From positions 5,282,501 through 5,346,500 of the forward strand of contig NZ_CP128846.1 of NCBI RefSeq assembly GCF_030388665.1: a stretch of DNA of 64,000 nucleotides, given 5' to 3'. Every line of letters begins with the position of its first letter. Position 1 is the first letter of the stretch. Positions 9,285 through 17,894 of this stretch are shown here, piece after piece. Origin of the DNA: Streptomyces flavofungini. Its GTDB lineage: Bacteria; Actinomycetota; Actinomycetes; Streptomycetales; Streptomycetaceae. The position numbers and the translations under genes were made by a program. Below the pieces are notes generated by a model. It had not been told where the DNA came from, made no database searches, and saw only the letters and a program-made list of their open reading frames with translations.

Positions 9285-10685
9285 TCAGTGGGCCGACTCC
9301 AGGGTCTTCGCCACGTTCACGGACTGCTTGCGGGCGGGCACCAGACGGCCGTCCCGCACCACCTGGAAGGTGACGTCCGCGTTCACCAGACGCGGATAGT
9401 CGCCCGCCGCCAGCATGTCCTCGAAGCGCCAGCGCAGCATCGGCGTGAGCCCGCCGGTGTCCACGCGCAGGCCCCGGTCGAGGGTGCGGCGCAGCGAGCG
9501 GGCGGTGACCGCGTCGCCGTTCAGGGACTCGACGGCCTGCCGCAGCACCGTGAACGCGATCCACGTGGTCTGGGTGCCCGCGTCCGTCGCGTCGACCCGG
9601 TTGTCACCGAAGGCGTGCTCGCGGATGACCTCACGCATCTTCGACCAGCGCGCGTCGCTCGCGGCCGGGTACCAGCCGGTGACGTACGCCCCCTCGTACG
9701 GGCCGTCCGCGCCGCCCGTCCGGTCGACGAGCGACTGGTCGACACTGCCGAGCACGGAGGCGGTGCGCACCGGCGGGTACGCGTCCTCGGTGCGCCGGAA
9801 CGAGTCGAAGAAGGTGTCCGTGCGGGCGCCGAGCGCGGCCGCGACACAGCCTTCCTTGCCCTTGCCGCCGGGCCCGGCGGCGTCCCGGGTGCCGAGGGCG
9901 CCACCGCTGCCGGACCCTGCCCCGGAGCCACGGCTTCCGCCGGAGCCGGAGCCGGAACCCGAGCCGCCGGAGGCGCGGTGCAGCGCCTGCTCGGCCTGCG
10001 ACGTGTAGTCCGTGCCGTCCTCGGGCGCCCGGATGTCGGCGGACGCCGCGCGGTTGCCCTGGGCGAGGCCTGAGTCGAGGAGCTTGGAGAGGTTGTCGCC
10101 CGCGATGGTGTCCGGCCGCACCAGCGAGACGCGGTCGCAGACGTCGGCGAGCTGGCGGCCGTTGCCCGCGAGCAGCGCGGGCTGCCCGCCGTTGACGGGG
10201 TACGACAGCGGGCTCGAGAACTCCTCGTCGGTGAGGCCGTAGCCGCCGATGTACGGGATGCCGGCCGACTCCAGCGGCCCCATGAACGCGCGGCCGTTCT
10301 GGCTGTAGGAGCCGACGACGGCGGCGACGTCCTCCTTCACGGCCTGCCGGGCGCAGGTGCCCGCGCCTTCGGCGCTGTTGCGTTCGTTGCAGGTGATGAC
10401 TTCGAGCTTGCGGCCGTCGAGGCCGCCGTTCTCGTTGACCCAGCGGGCGTACGCCTCGGCCATCGCGGGCATGCCGGGCTTGTTCGTCGCCCGGGTGTGC
10501 TCCGGCGCCCAGGTCATGACCGTGACGGGGTCATCCTCGGAACCCCCCGTGGTACCGGGGATGACCCCACAGCCGACGGCCAGGGACGCACACGCCGCCA
10601 CCACCACCGCACCGAACGGCGCTTTTCGCGCTCGGGGCGCGGTCTGGTCGGGGCGGGGAGGGAAGACGCGTCGCAAGGCGGTCAT
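9285..10685 (-). CDS. Periplasmic-binding-fold lipoprotein, branched-chain amino acid (LivK) family
   Basis: 466 residues. The N-terminus has a basic region, a hydrophobic core (VVVAACASLAVGCG) and a plausible lipobox cysteine in AVGC, so the protein is probably membrane-anchored outside the cell. The body follows the type-1 solute-binding fold (AYARWVNENGGLDGRKLEV, VAAVVGSYSQNGRAF, SAGIPYIGGYG). A Gly/Ser-rich insert (residues about 235-275) interrupts the domain and is probably a surface loop. No transporter genes are adjacent, so it may be an orphan sensor-like binding protein. The gene converges on the upstream proline-rich gene and diverges from the one at 10867. Confidence 0.8.
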   Translation of the reverse strand: MTALRRVFPPRPDQTAPRARKAPFGAVVVAACASLAVGCGVIPGTTGGSEDDPVTVMTWAPEHTRATNKPGMPAMAEAYARWVNENGGLDGRKLEVITCNERNSAEGAGTCARQAVKEDVAAVVGSYSQNGRAFMGPLESAGIPYIGGYGLTDEEFSSPLSYPVNGGQPALLAGNGRQLADVCDRVSLVRPDTIAGDNLSKLLDSGLAQGNRAASADIRAPEDGTDYTSQAEQALHRASGGSGSGSGSGGSRGSGAGSGSGGALGTRDAAGPGGKGKEGCVAAALGARTDTFFDSFRRTEDAYPPVRTASVLGSVDQSLVDRTGGADGPYEGAYVTGWYPAASDARWSKMREVIREHAFGDNRVDATDAGTQTTWIAFTVLRQAVESLNGDAVTARSLRRTLDRGLRVDTGGLTPMLRWRFEDMLAAGDYPRLVNADVTFQVVRDGRLVPARKQSVNVAKTLESAH

Positions 10686-10866
10686 GGACACGCACGATTC
10701 CGTCAACGGGCCAACCGTGGAGTGACGCGTATTCAACGGTTGGTGACGAGAGAGTGAACTGGTGGGGCCGTAGCCGCGTGGGGGATGTGGGAACGTACGA
10801 TCGATGACCGTGCAAGGAACGGAGAAGTCTTCCCGTCGCGGCCGTCGGTCGACGACCATAGGCGGC

Positions 10867-11304
10867 ATGCCAACGAACGACATGCCGTGGTGGCGCTGGC
10901 GCAGCAACGTGCGCTCGGCGCTGCACATGCTCTCCGACCCGGCCTTCCAGCGTGACTGCTGGCTCGCCGGGCGCGAGGAGTACGGGGATGTGACCGACGC
11001 CGTGTACCGCCTGGTCGAGGACACGTGGCTGGACAACTGGTCCGCGGAGAAGTACGTCGGGACGATCTTCCGGGACTCCCAGGAGGCGGCGCTCGTGGAC
11101 GCCGCCGTGCTGCGGGTGCTGCGCATCATGCACGAGGTCGGCCCGGACGCGGCGGTGTCCGTGTATCTGGACCACCCCGGCTGGCCGGACGCGGTGCGGG
11201 CGGCGCGGGACGCGCACGTGCGGCTCGCGGCGGCGGACGGGGAGGACCCGGACGGGGCGCCGCGGACGCTGGAGGTCCTGCGGATCCTCACGCGGTCGGG
11301 CTGA
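10867..11304 (+). CDS. Conserved Streptomyces hypothetical protein
   Basis: 145 residues, soluble, mostly helical, beginning MPTNDMPWWRWRSNVRSALH and ending in TLEVLRILTRSG. No catalytic motif was recognised; I remember close homologues in Streptomyces but no assigned function. An in-frame ATG at 10804 would add 21 residues of basic low-complexity sequence; 10867 is preferred because the conserved part begins there, although neither start has a strong ribosome-binding site. It lies 73 bp upstream of purU on the same strand and may share its transcript. Confidence 0.75.
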   Translation: MPTNDMPWWRWRSNVRSALHMLSDPAFQRDCWLAGREEYGDVTDAVYRLVEDTWLDNWSAEKYVGTIFRDSQEAALVDAAVLRVLRIMHEVGPDAAVSVYLDHPGWPDAVRAARDAHVRLAAADGEDPDGAPRTLEVLRILTRSG

Positions 11305-11377
11305 GGGGTTCCCGCAGGAGGCCGGGGCGGTCGCGGTGGCGGTCCGTGGGGCGTCGTGGATATGGGACCCTGGGCGG

Positions 11378-12271
11378 ATGAACGAGCAGTCCGCCGTCGC
11401 CGGTGACCAGCGCGCCGACCGCGCAGAACAGTACGTCCTCACTCTCTCCTGCCCCGACAAACAGGGCATCGTGCACGCCGTGTCGAGCTACCTCTTCATG
11501 ACCGGCTGCAACATCGAGGACAGTCAGCAGTTCGGCGACCACGACACCGGGCTCTTCTTCATGCGGGTGCACTTCTCGGCCGAGCCGCCCGTCACCCTCG
11601 ACAAGCTCCGCGCGAGCTTCGCGGCGATCGGTGACTCCTTCCAGATGGACTGGCAGCTCCACCGGGCCGACCAGAAGATGCGGGTCGTCCTGCTCGTGTC
11701 GAAGTTCGGGCACTGCCTGAACGACCTGCTCTTCCGCTCCCGCATCGGGGCGCTGCCCGTCGAGATCGCGGCGGTCGTCTCCAACCACACGGACTTCGCC
11801 GAGCTCGCCGCCTCGTACGACATTCCCTTCCACCACATTCCGGTGACGCGGGACACCAAGGCCGAGGCCGAGGCGCGGCTGCTGCAGCTGGTGCGGGACG
11901 AGGGCGTCGAGCTGGTCGTGCTCGCCCGGTACATGCAGGTCCTCTCCGACGACCTGTGCAAGCAGCTCAGCGGGCGGATCATCAACATCCACCACTCGTT
12001 CCTGCCGAGCTTCAAGGGCGCGAAGCCGTACCACCAGGCGCACGCCCGCGGTGTGAAGCTGATCGGGGCCACGGCGCACTACGTCACCGCCGACCTCGAC
12101 GAGGGGCCGATCATCGAGCAGGAGGTCGAGCGGGTGGGCCACGGGGTCACCCCCGACCAGCTGGTGGCCGTCGGGCGGGACGTCGAGTGCCAGGCGCTGG
12201 CGCGGGCCGTCAAGTGGCACGCCGAGCACCGCATCCTCCTCAACGGCCACCGCACCGTCGTCTTCGCCTAG
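11378..12271 (+). CDS. purU: Formyltetrahydrofolate deformylase
   Basis: 297 residues, normal for PurU. It hydrolyses 10-formyl-tetrahydrofolate to formate and tetrahydrofolate, balancing the one-carbon pool and feeding formate to purine synthesis. Residues 18-90 are an ACT regulatory domain (LSCPDKQGIVHAVSSYL, GCNIEDSQQF); the rest is a formyltransferase fold with the active-site signature INIHHSFLPSFKGAKPYHQA and GATAHYVTADLDEGPIIEQ. The Asn, His and Asp expected for catalysis are all present. The cytoplasmic enzyme is encoded after the small conserved gene at 10867. Confidence 0.96.
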   Translation: MNEQSAVAGDQRADRAEQYVLTLSCPDKQGIVHAVSSYLFMTGCNIEDSQQFGDHDTGLFFMRVHFSAEPPVTLDKLRASFAAIGDSFQMDWQLHRADQKMRVVLLVSKFGHCLNDLLFRSRIGALPVEIAAVVSNHTDFAELAASYDIPFHHIPVTRDTKAEAEARLLQLVRDEGVELVVLARYMQVLSDDLCKQLSGRIINIHHSFLPSFKGAKPYHQAHARGVKLIGATAHYVTADLDEGPIIEQEVERVGHGVTPDQLVAVGRDVECQALARAVKWHAEHRILLNGHRTVVFA

Positions 12272-12285
12272 CCCCCGGCCGGGGG
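12272..12285. terminator. GC palindrome after purU
   Basis: CCCCCGGCCGGGGG is a perfect 14-bp palindrome starting one base after the purU stop codon, between convergent genes. Degenerate direct repeats of TTCCGGCGCCGG follow to about 12340. It could form only a short hairpin, so termination is plausible rather than certain. Confidence 0.4.
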
Positions 12286-12405
12286 GCCTTCCGGCGCCGG
12301 GCCCGGTCGTTCCGGCGCCGGTCCGGTCGTTCGGTGTCGCCGGGGCCGACTCATCGCCCCCTTTGCGACGGCCTTGAGGTGGACGAGCCCTCAGGGCGCC
12401 CCGCC

Positions 12406-13953
12406 CTACAGCCTGCTCAACGACGCCGCCGCGAACAGCACGTCCCGGATCGCCTCACGGTCCCCCAACTGCCCGGCCGCCGCCTCCTCCGGCGCCACGT
12501 GCCCCGCCGCCAGCCGGCAGAACTCCACCCCGTCCAGGGCGATGTGCGCGACCTCGGACTCGGCCGAGCCGCTCGCTCCGGGCGAGTCGAGCGGGATGAA
12601 CCATTCGCCGCCGCCGACCCCCTCGACCTCCAGCCGGAGGCTCCGCCCCGGCGCTCCCGCCGCGACCAACTCGCGCGACGGCGCGGCCCGCCCGGACCGC
12701 CGCCGCTCGGCCAGTGTGTTCGGCAGCATCCGGGCCGCGAGGTCGATCATGTGGTGCAGATGCCGGGGCGAGGGCGGCTCGTAGGGGTAGTCCACCGCCT
12801 CGGCGATGTCCTCCGCGTGGATCCAGCACTCGAAGGCCCGCTCCACCATCGAGTCCCGCAGGGGCAGTTCGACCCGCGTGCCGTCATCGCCGGGCGCGTC
12901 CCCCGGCACCCCGTACTCCACGGCGAGCCGCCCCGACCCGCCGCCCGCGAAGGACACGGTCCGGATCAACTCGTGCGTCTGGTCCCGCCAGGGCCCGCGG
13001 ACCGCGCGGGTGGGCGGGAGGTGCGAGGCGCGCCAGTACGCCTCCGTGCGCCGGGTCGGGTCCGGCACCGGCGGGGCCTCCGCGCCGAGCGGATCCTGCA
13101 GTCCGAGGGCCGTGCCGACCAGGCCGTCGACGGCGAGGAGGTGCGCGATCACCCCGGCGACCGTCGTCTTGCGGCTCACGGGCGCGTCGTTCTCGAACCA
13201 CCGCAGCCGCACCGGCGCGTGCCACTCGGCGTCCCCGATGTCCTGGAGGAGGGCGTCGAGCCGCGCGGCCTCGGCGTCGTACGGGGCGGCCCACTCGGGC
13301 AGCGGGATGCGCGGCGGGCGCCGTCCGAGGCAGCTCTCCAGGACGCGGGTGCGCAGGCCGGGGTCGAGGTCGAGGCTCTCCTCGGGGTGCAGCAGGCCGA
13401 CGGCTTCGCGCAGCCGCAGGGCCTCCTCCGCGCACGGCCCGCAGGTGCCCAGGTGTTCCTCGACGGCCATCGACTCCTGGGCGGAGCAGGCGGCGAGCGC
13501 CCATGCTCCGAGCAGCGACTTCAGCACCTGATGGTCGAACCCGTCAGCGTGGTCCCGCCCGACTTCCCGGCCGCCCGGCCCGCCCGGCCCCCAGTCCCAC
13601 CCGGCCAGGTCATCCGGCCCCGAGCCACCCTCGGCCCGTGCCTGCGGCTCCGAGCCCCGCTCGCCCCGCACATCCGGCCCCGGCTCCCCGCCGGACCGCG
13701 CATCCGCCTCCGGCTCTCCGCCGGACCGCGCATCCGCCTCCGGCTCCCAAGCGCCGTCCTGGTCCCCGGCCTCTCGCTCGGGGGACCCCCACCCCTGCGG
13801 CAGCGCCCTCCCGCCGTCCTCCACCGACACCCGCGGCGCGGGTATGCGGGGTGGGCCGCTCAGGGGGCGGTCGCCGGTGCCGGGGGAGTCCGCGTGGCCG
13901 GGGCGGTCCGTGCCGTCGTCCTCGTACGGGTCCGGCTGCTCGGGCCTGGTCAC
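12406..13953 (-). CDS. Zinc-finger anti-sigma factor fused to a maleylpyruvate isomerase-like domain
   Basis: 515 residues. Residues 1-140 are a disordered acidic/Gly-Pro region with a duplicated EADARSGGEP unit. Next comes a ZAS-type zinc finger, HLGTCGPC (H-x3-C-x2-C) with an upstream cysteine in LAACSAQES. From about residue 215 a DinB/mycothiol-dependent maleylpyruvate isomerase-like domain follows (LDALLQDIGDAEWH, VAGVIAHLLAVDGLVG). The GTG start overlaps the stop of the sigma gene (GTGA), so the two are co-translated. It is expected to bind and hold the ECF sigma factor; the fused domain may sense a thiol or metal signal, but that is inference. Confidence 0.85.
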   Translation of the reverse strand: MTRPEQPDPYEDDGTDRPGHADSPGTGDRPLSGPPRIPAPRVSVEDGGRALPQGWGSPEREAGDQDGAWEPEADARSGGEPEADARSGGEPGPDVRGERGSEPQARAEGGSGPDDLAGWDWGPGGPGGREVGRDHADGFDHQVLKSLLGAWALAACSAQESMAVEEHLGTCGPCAEEALRLREAVGLLHPEESLDLDPGLRTRVLESCLGRRPPRIPLPEWAAPYDAEAARLDALLQDIGDAEWHAPVRLRWFENDAPVSRKTTVAGVIAHLLAVDGLVGTALGLQDPLGAEAPPVPDPTRRTEAYWRASHLPPTRAVRGPWRDQTHELIRTVSFAGGGSGRLAVEYGVPGDAPGDDGTRVELPLRDSMVERAFECWIHAEDIAEAVDYPYEPPSPRHLHHMIDLAARMLPNTLAERRRSGRAAPSRELVAAGAPGRSLRLEVEGVGGGEWFIPLDSPGASGSAESEVAHIALDGVEFCRLAAGHVAPEEAAAGQLGDREAIRDVLFAAASLSRL

Positions 13954-14543
13954 AGTGCTCTCCCGTAGCCGTGGGCTCCGGTGTCGGTGGGCTCTTCGGT
14001 GGGCGCGGTGTCGTGCGCGGTGGAGAGGAGCTGGAGGCCGAGGCGCAGCCTGCGGCGGGCCTCGTCCTCGGTGACGCCGAGGTCCGCGGCGGTCTGGCGA
14101 TAGTCCCTGCGCTGGAAATAGGCCAATTCGAGGGCGGCGCGCAGCGGGGCGGGCATGGCCGTGACGATGTAGTCCGCGCGGGCGGCGGCGGAGGCGCGGC
14201 GGACCGTGCGCTCCAGGTCCTCCGTGGTGCCCTCGCCGCCCCGGGCCAGCGCGGCGGACTCGGTCTGGCGCAGCCGGCGCACGGCCTGCTGGTGGGCGAG
14301 CATGGCGATCCAGGAGCGCAGCGGGCCCTCCTTGGGGTCGTACGCCTCCGGGTTCTCCCAGACGTGGGTGAAGACCTCGCGCGTGATGCGGTCGGCCTCC
14401 GCCACGTCACCGAGGACGCGGTGCGCGAGGCCGTGCACCAGCGACGCGAAGTGGTCGTACAGCTCGCCGAGCGCGGCTGCCTCTCCGTGCGCCAGGCGCT
14501 GCTGCATGCGGCGGTCCCAGCGACGCGGCGCGTCCTTCGGCAT
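13950..14543 (-). CDS. ECF-family RNA polymerase sigma factor
   Basis: 197 residues. Region 2 is visible in LYDHFASLVHGLAHRVLGD and RSWIAMLAHQQAVRRLRQ. Region 4 is APLRAALELAYFQRRDYRQT followed by an HTH (ADLGVTEDEARRRLRLGL). It redirects RNA polymerase to a small promoter set and is presumably held by the zinc-finger protein whose start overlaps its stop. The ATG at 14543 is chosen from GAGGGGG just upstream; longer in-frame extensions lack a better site. The upstream region holds the direct repeat ATTCGAGGTATTCGA (minus strand), a possible regulatory site. Confidence 0.9.
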   Translation of the reverse strand: MPKDAPRRWDRRMQQRLAHGEAAALGELYDHFASLVHGLAHRVLGDVAEADRITREVFTHVWENPEAYDPKEGPLRSWIAMLAHQQAVRRLRQTESAALARGGEGTTEDLERTVRRASAAARADYIVTAMPAPLRAALELAYFQRRDYRQTAADLGVTEDEARRRLRLGLQLLSTAHDTAPTEEPTDTGAHGYGRAL

Positions 14544-14933
14544 GCGGCCCCCTCGTGCGCTCGCCGTCCTGACCCTCGTCCTCACCGTTCCATCGAATAC
14601 CTCGAATGTAGTCGGCGGCACTGACAGCGCACCGCCCTTTCTCCGCGCTTTCCCGCTCTTTGCGGCAAAGCAGGCCCGGGAGGCGCCGCGGATGATATTG
14701 AACCCGGCCGCGGTGGACGGCCCGCTTCCGGGGCGCGTGGGGCTCTGGTGTTTCATGGAAGAGCCGTGGGGCAGCCGCGAAAGAGGAGCCGAAGGAGCGG
14801 CTTCCGGATCAGTGGACGCGAGCCGGTCGAAGGACGAGCCGGGACGAAGGACGAGTGCCGGATCGTAGGGACGAAGAAGGACGAGGGGCGGACCCGCGCG
14901 CGAGCGCCGGATCCACGGACGAGAGGCTGACGC
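14544..14933. promoter_or_regulatory. Divergent intergenic region between ECF sigma and STAS genes
   Basis: 390 bp without a supported gene. Near the sigma gene it contains TCGAATACCTCGAAT around 14593-14607, a short direct repeat in a relatively AT-rich patch. From about 14760 to 14925 it has degenerate GGACGA-containing repeats (GACGAGCCGGGACGAAGGAC and similar) leading up to the STAS start, where AGAGG provides a weak ribosome-binding site. Confidence 0.4.
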
Positions 14934-15308
14934 GTGGCGCTGAAGGTGGCCGTGGGCGAGCAGGGCGACTGGGTCGTGCTGCGGGTGTCGGGGGAGATGG
15001 ACCTCCTGGCCTCACCGGTGCTGCGCAAACGCGTGCACGACGCCGTGGCCGACGGCCGCCGCAGCCTGGTCCTCGACCTGTCCGACGTGTTCTTCTGCGA
15101 CTCCAGCGGCGTCGGCGTACTGATCACCACGCGCCGCCTGATGCGTTCCTGCCGGGGCCGGCTCCGCCTGATCCTGCCCGCGCAGGGCGCCGTCGACGGC
15201 TCGCACGTGAACCGCGTCCTCGCCGCCCTCGGCGTACGCCGCCTCTTCGAGGTGTATCCGGACGCCGACTCGGCGGTCGACGACAGCGCCGCACCGCTGA
15301 CCGCCTAG
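14934..15308 (+). CDS. STAS-domain anti-anti-sigma factor
   Basis: 124 residues, the size of a single STAS domain. The pattern GDWVVLRVSGEMDLLASPVL, then LVLDLSDVFFCDSSGVGVLI, carries the D-S-S-G motif in which the serine is normally phosphorylated by a partner kinase. Unphosphorylated proteins of this family bind a SpoIIAB-like anti-sigma kinase and release its sigma factor. The adjacent sigma/anti-sigma pair is of the ECF/zinc-finger type, not the usual STAS target, so its real partner may be elsewhere (for example the ATPase at 20408). Confidence 0.9.
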   Translation: MALKVAVGEQGDWVVLRVSGEMDLLASPVLRKRVHDAVADGRRSLVLDLSDVFFCDSSGVGVLITTRRLMRSCRGRLRLILPAQGAVDGSHVNRVLAALGVRRLFEVYPDADSAVDDSAAPLTA

Positions 15309-15632
15309 CCCGCACGACCGGCGCGGCCGCAGCCGCGCGCCGCGCGTGCCCCGTGCCGGAGGGCGACCGGAACCCCATGTCCCGGTCAAGATCGTCAGCT
15401 GATACAACCGTCCCGAGCGGACGCGGACGGCAGGCGCGCGCCGCGTCGGGATCGCGCCCGTGACACACCTGTGTCGCGGAATTCCAGCGGTCTTGGCACA
15501 GGCGTCGCTTTTCCGCCTCCCGGCGGGCGACGGCGTCGTACGCTCCTGGACAGATACCTGTAGTACGGCCGCCCGGCCCGGGTCGGGCGGCCGAACCCCC
15601 AACCGCATGAGAAGTGAGGCGGCCCGAAGACC
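15309..15632. other. Intergenic region without recognised gene
   Basis: 324 bp between the STAS and EF-hand genes, both on the plus strand. It is GC-rich with a modest AT-richer patch around 15390-15410 (AAGATCGTCAGCTGATACAA) that could hold the EF-hand promoter. No coding sequence or strong hairpin was recognised. Confidence 0.4.
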
Positions 15633-16130
15633 ATGGACAGTGCCGAGTACGAACGCAGGATCGCGGCCCGTTTCGCCACCTTCGACCAGGACGGCAACGG
15701 CTACATCTCCCGTGAGGACTTCAGCACGGCGGCCCAGGCGCTGCTCGCGGAGTTCGGGGTGACGGCGCGGTCCGAGAGGGGCCAGGCCCTCTACATCGGG
15801 GCCGAGGCGTTCTGGCAGGGCATGGCGGGCATCGCCGACCGGGACGGGGACCAGCGGATCACCCGGGACGAGTTCGTGGGCGGCGCCGTGAAGCGGCTGC
15901 GCGACAACCCCGCGCGGTTCGCCGAGATCGCCCGGCCGTTCCTGCACGCCCTGATCGTCCTCGCCGACGGCGACGGCGACGGGTCGGTCACCGGCGCGGA
16001 GGTCGAGCGGGTCCTGCGGGTCCTCGGCGTGCAGCCGGGCGTCGCCGCGCAGGCCGCCGCGGACCTGGGCACGGTCACCGAGGACCAAGTGGTCAGCGCC
16101 TTCGCCTCGTACTTCACGGTCCCCGAGTAG
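15633..16130 (+). CDS. EF-hand calcium-binding protein
   Basis: 165 residues with a canonical EF-hand loop DQDGNGYISREDF (residues about 18-30), a second DRDGDQRITRDEF (about 69-81), and a third DGDGDGSVTGAEV near 111-123. A degenerate fourth hand is likely at the C-terminus (GTVTEDQVVSAF). This is the calmodulin-like/sarcoplasmic calcium-binding pattern known in Streptomyces (CabC-type proteins, which buffer calcium during aerial growth). It is cytoplasmic, with no signal peptide, and stands as a single gene after the STAS protein. Confidence 0.9.
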   Translation: MDSAEYERRIAARFATFDQDGNGYISREDFSTAAQALLAEFGVTARSERGQALYIGAEAFWQGMAGIADRDGDQRITRDEFVGGAVKRLRDNPARFAEIARPFLHALIVLADGDGDGSVTGAEVERVLRVLGVQPGVAAQAAADLGTVTEDQVVSAFASYFTVPE

Positions 16131-16160
16131 GCCGGGTGAGGCGTCTCGTACGGGCGCGCC

Positions 16161-17714
16161 TCACTGCGAATAGCGCTCCCGCAACGTGTACTTGAGGACC
16201 TTCCTCAGCGCCTCGTTGCGGGGCAGCGCCGTCACCAGTTCGAGGCGCTCCGGCAGTTTGTGCGCGGACAGGCCCTGGCCGCGCAGGTAAGCGGTGGCCT
16301 CCGCGAGCGTCAACGCGGGCGCGTCCGGGGCCCGTTCCACGACCGCGCACACCCGCTCGCCGCGCTCGGGGTCCGGCAGGCCGATCACGGCCACGTCGGC
16401 CACCGCCGGGTGGGTGTGCAGCAGGTCCTCGATCTCCTTGGCGGAGATGTTCTCGCCCTTGCGGATGATGATGTCCTTGGCGCGGCCCGTGAGCACGAGG
16501 TGCCCCGACTCCCGTACGTGCCCGAGGTCCCCGGTGATCAGGAACCCGTCGGCGTCGAAGGCGGCCCGCGTGGCCGCCGCGTCCAAGTAGCCCTGGCAGA
16601 CGGCCTCACCGCGCAGCCGCACCTCCCCGTCGGTGCCTGCGGGCAGCTCCTTGCCGTCGGCGTCGGTGACGCGGATCTCCATCCCGGCGGGCGGGCGCCC
16701 CTCGGTGGTGGCCAGGTTCTCGGCGCTGTCGTCGGGGTCGCCCATCGTGATCATGGGGACTTCGGTCATGCCGTAGCCGTGCGTCAGTTGGCAGCCGAGT
16801 TCGGCCACGACGGCGTGATAGATGTCGGGAGGCTTGGGGGCGCCGCCGCCCGCGAGCAGGCGGAGCGTGGGGATCAGGGGCTCGGCGGGCCGCTCGCGCT
16901 GCTGGGCCAGGAACATCGAGTAGAACGCCGTCGAGCCGCCCGCGACCGTCACCCCGTGCCGCCGGTAGCCGGCCAGCGCGTCCGGCAGCGCGAAGTGCTC
17001 GAACATGACGGCGGGGAAGCCGTACAGGAGCAGCATCACCGTGTAGTCGGGGCCCGCGATGTGCGCGAAGGGGAAGGCCATCGAGCCCACGTCGGCCGGG
17101 GTCAGGCGCAGCGCGTGCGCGAGGCAGGAGCCGCCCGCGATCAGCGAGCGGTCGGTGTGCAGGACGCCCTTGGGGTCGGACGTCGTCCCCGAGGTCCAGT
17201 AGATCCAGCGCACCGCGCGGCCGTCGGTGGGCGGTGGCGGCAGGATCCCGGGGTCGCCCTCGGGCAGTTCGTCGTACGCCGTGAACACGCCGCGCGCGCC
17301 GAGCCGCCGGGCGAGGTCCGTGTGGTCGAAGCCCCGCCACACCCCCGGCACGGCGAAGTAGGCGGCCTTGGACTCCCGCAGCGCGAAACCGACCTCGCGG
17401 TCCCGGTAGAAGGGGATCACGGGGGACTGGACGGCGCCGAGGCGGGCGAGCGCGAAGGACAGGACGGCCGTCTCGATGCGGGTCGGCAACTGCCACGCGA
17501 CGACCGTCCCGGGCCGTACCCCCATCCCGTGGAGACCCGCCGCCACCCGCTCGCAGCGCTCCCGCAGCCCGCCGAAGGTGAGGACGCGGTCGTCGGCGGG
17601 GTCGGCGGCGGCCTGGATCAGGGCGGGGGTGCCCGGGGTGAGGGCGGCGCGGCGCTCGATCAACTCCCAGAGTGTCCCGCAGGCGCTCAGGGCATGGGCG
17701 GTGTCGTCGTGCAC
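16161..17714 (-). CDS. AMP-forming acyl-CoA synthetase
   Basis: 517 residues of the ANL superfamily. The ATP-binding loop reads YWTSGTTSDPKG (residues about 180-190), the adenylation core GYGMTEVPM, and the hinge/CoA motif GFLITGDLGHVRESGHLVLTG with the C-terminal lysine region ending LPRNEALRKVLKYTLRE. It should activate a carboxylic acid to its CoA thioester through an acyl-adenylate. The GTG start is chosen from GAGGGGG about six bases upstream. It is divergent from a dehydrogenase pair, with two TGAC-N5-GTCA operators in between, which ties it to the TetR regulon. Confidence 0.9.
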   Translation of the reverse strand: MHDDTAHALSACGTLWELIERRAALTPGTPALIQAAADPADDRVLTFGGLRERCERVAAGLHGMGVRPGTVVAWQLPTRIETAVLSFALARLGAVQSPVIPFYRDREVGFALRESKAAYFAVPGVWRGFDHTDLARRLGARGVFTAYDELPEGDPGILPPPPTDGRAVRWIYWTSGTTSDPKGVLHTDRSLIAGGSCLAHALRLTPADVGSMAFPFAHIAGPDYTVMLLLYGFPAVMFEHFALPDALAGYRRHGVTVAGGSTAFYSMFLAQQRERPAEPLIPTLRLLAGGGAPKPPDIYHAVVAELGCQLTHGYGMTEVPMITMGDPDDSAENLATTEGRPPAGMEIRVTDADGKELPAGTDGEVRLRGEAVCQGYLDAAATRAAFDADGFLITGDLGHVRESGHLVLTGRAKDIIIRKGENISAKEIEDLLHTHPAVADVAVIGLPDPERGERVCAVVERAPDAPALTLAEATAYLRGQGLSAHKLPERLELVTALPRNEALRKVLKYTLRERYSQ

Positions 17715-17778
17715 GGCGGCCCCCTCGTGGTCGCGGTGGTGCCCGGGACGGTTCAAAGCGGTTCGCGGCGATGGTGTC

Positions 17779-17791
17779 TGACGGTATGTCA
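17779..17791. promoter_or_regulatory. TetR-type operator site 1 (TGACGGTATGTCA)
   Basis: Palindrome with flanking TC and GA giving TCTGACGGTATGTCAGA. It lies 65 bp upstream of the CoA synthetase start and 104 bp upstream of the dehydrogenase start, in the divergent region. It is one of twelve copies of the same pattern in the window. Confidence 0.7.
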
Positions 17792-17856
17792 GATCGTGCG
17801 GTGAGCGTAGAGCCCCGCTCCTTGTCGGTCCAGAGGTCCGGGGCTAGCCTGCTGGC

Positions 17857-17869
17857 TGACGATCCGTCA
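17857..17869. promoter_or_regulatory. TetR-type operator site 2 (TGACGATCCGTCA)
   Basis: A perfect five-base-arm copy (TGACG/CGTCA) 25 bp before the start of the acyl-CoA dehydrogenase at 17895. It is 78 bp from site 1, so each divergent promoter may have its own operator. Confidence 0.7.
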
Positions 17870-17894
17870 GAAATGGTCGGGCGAGGGGACCTCG

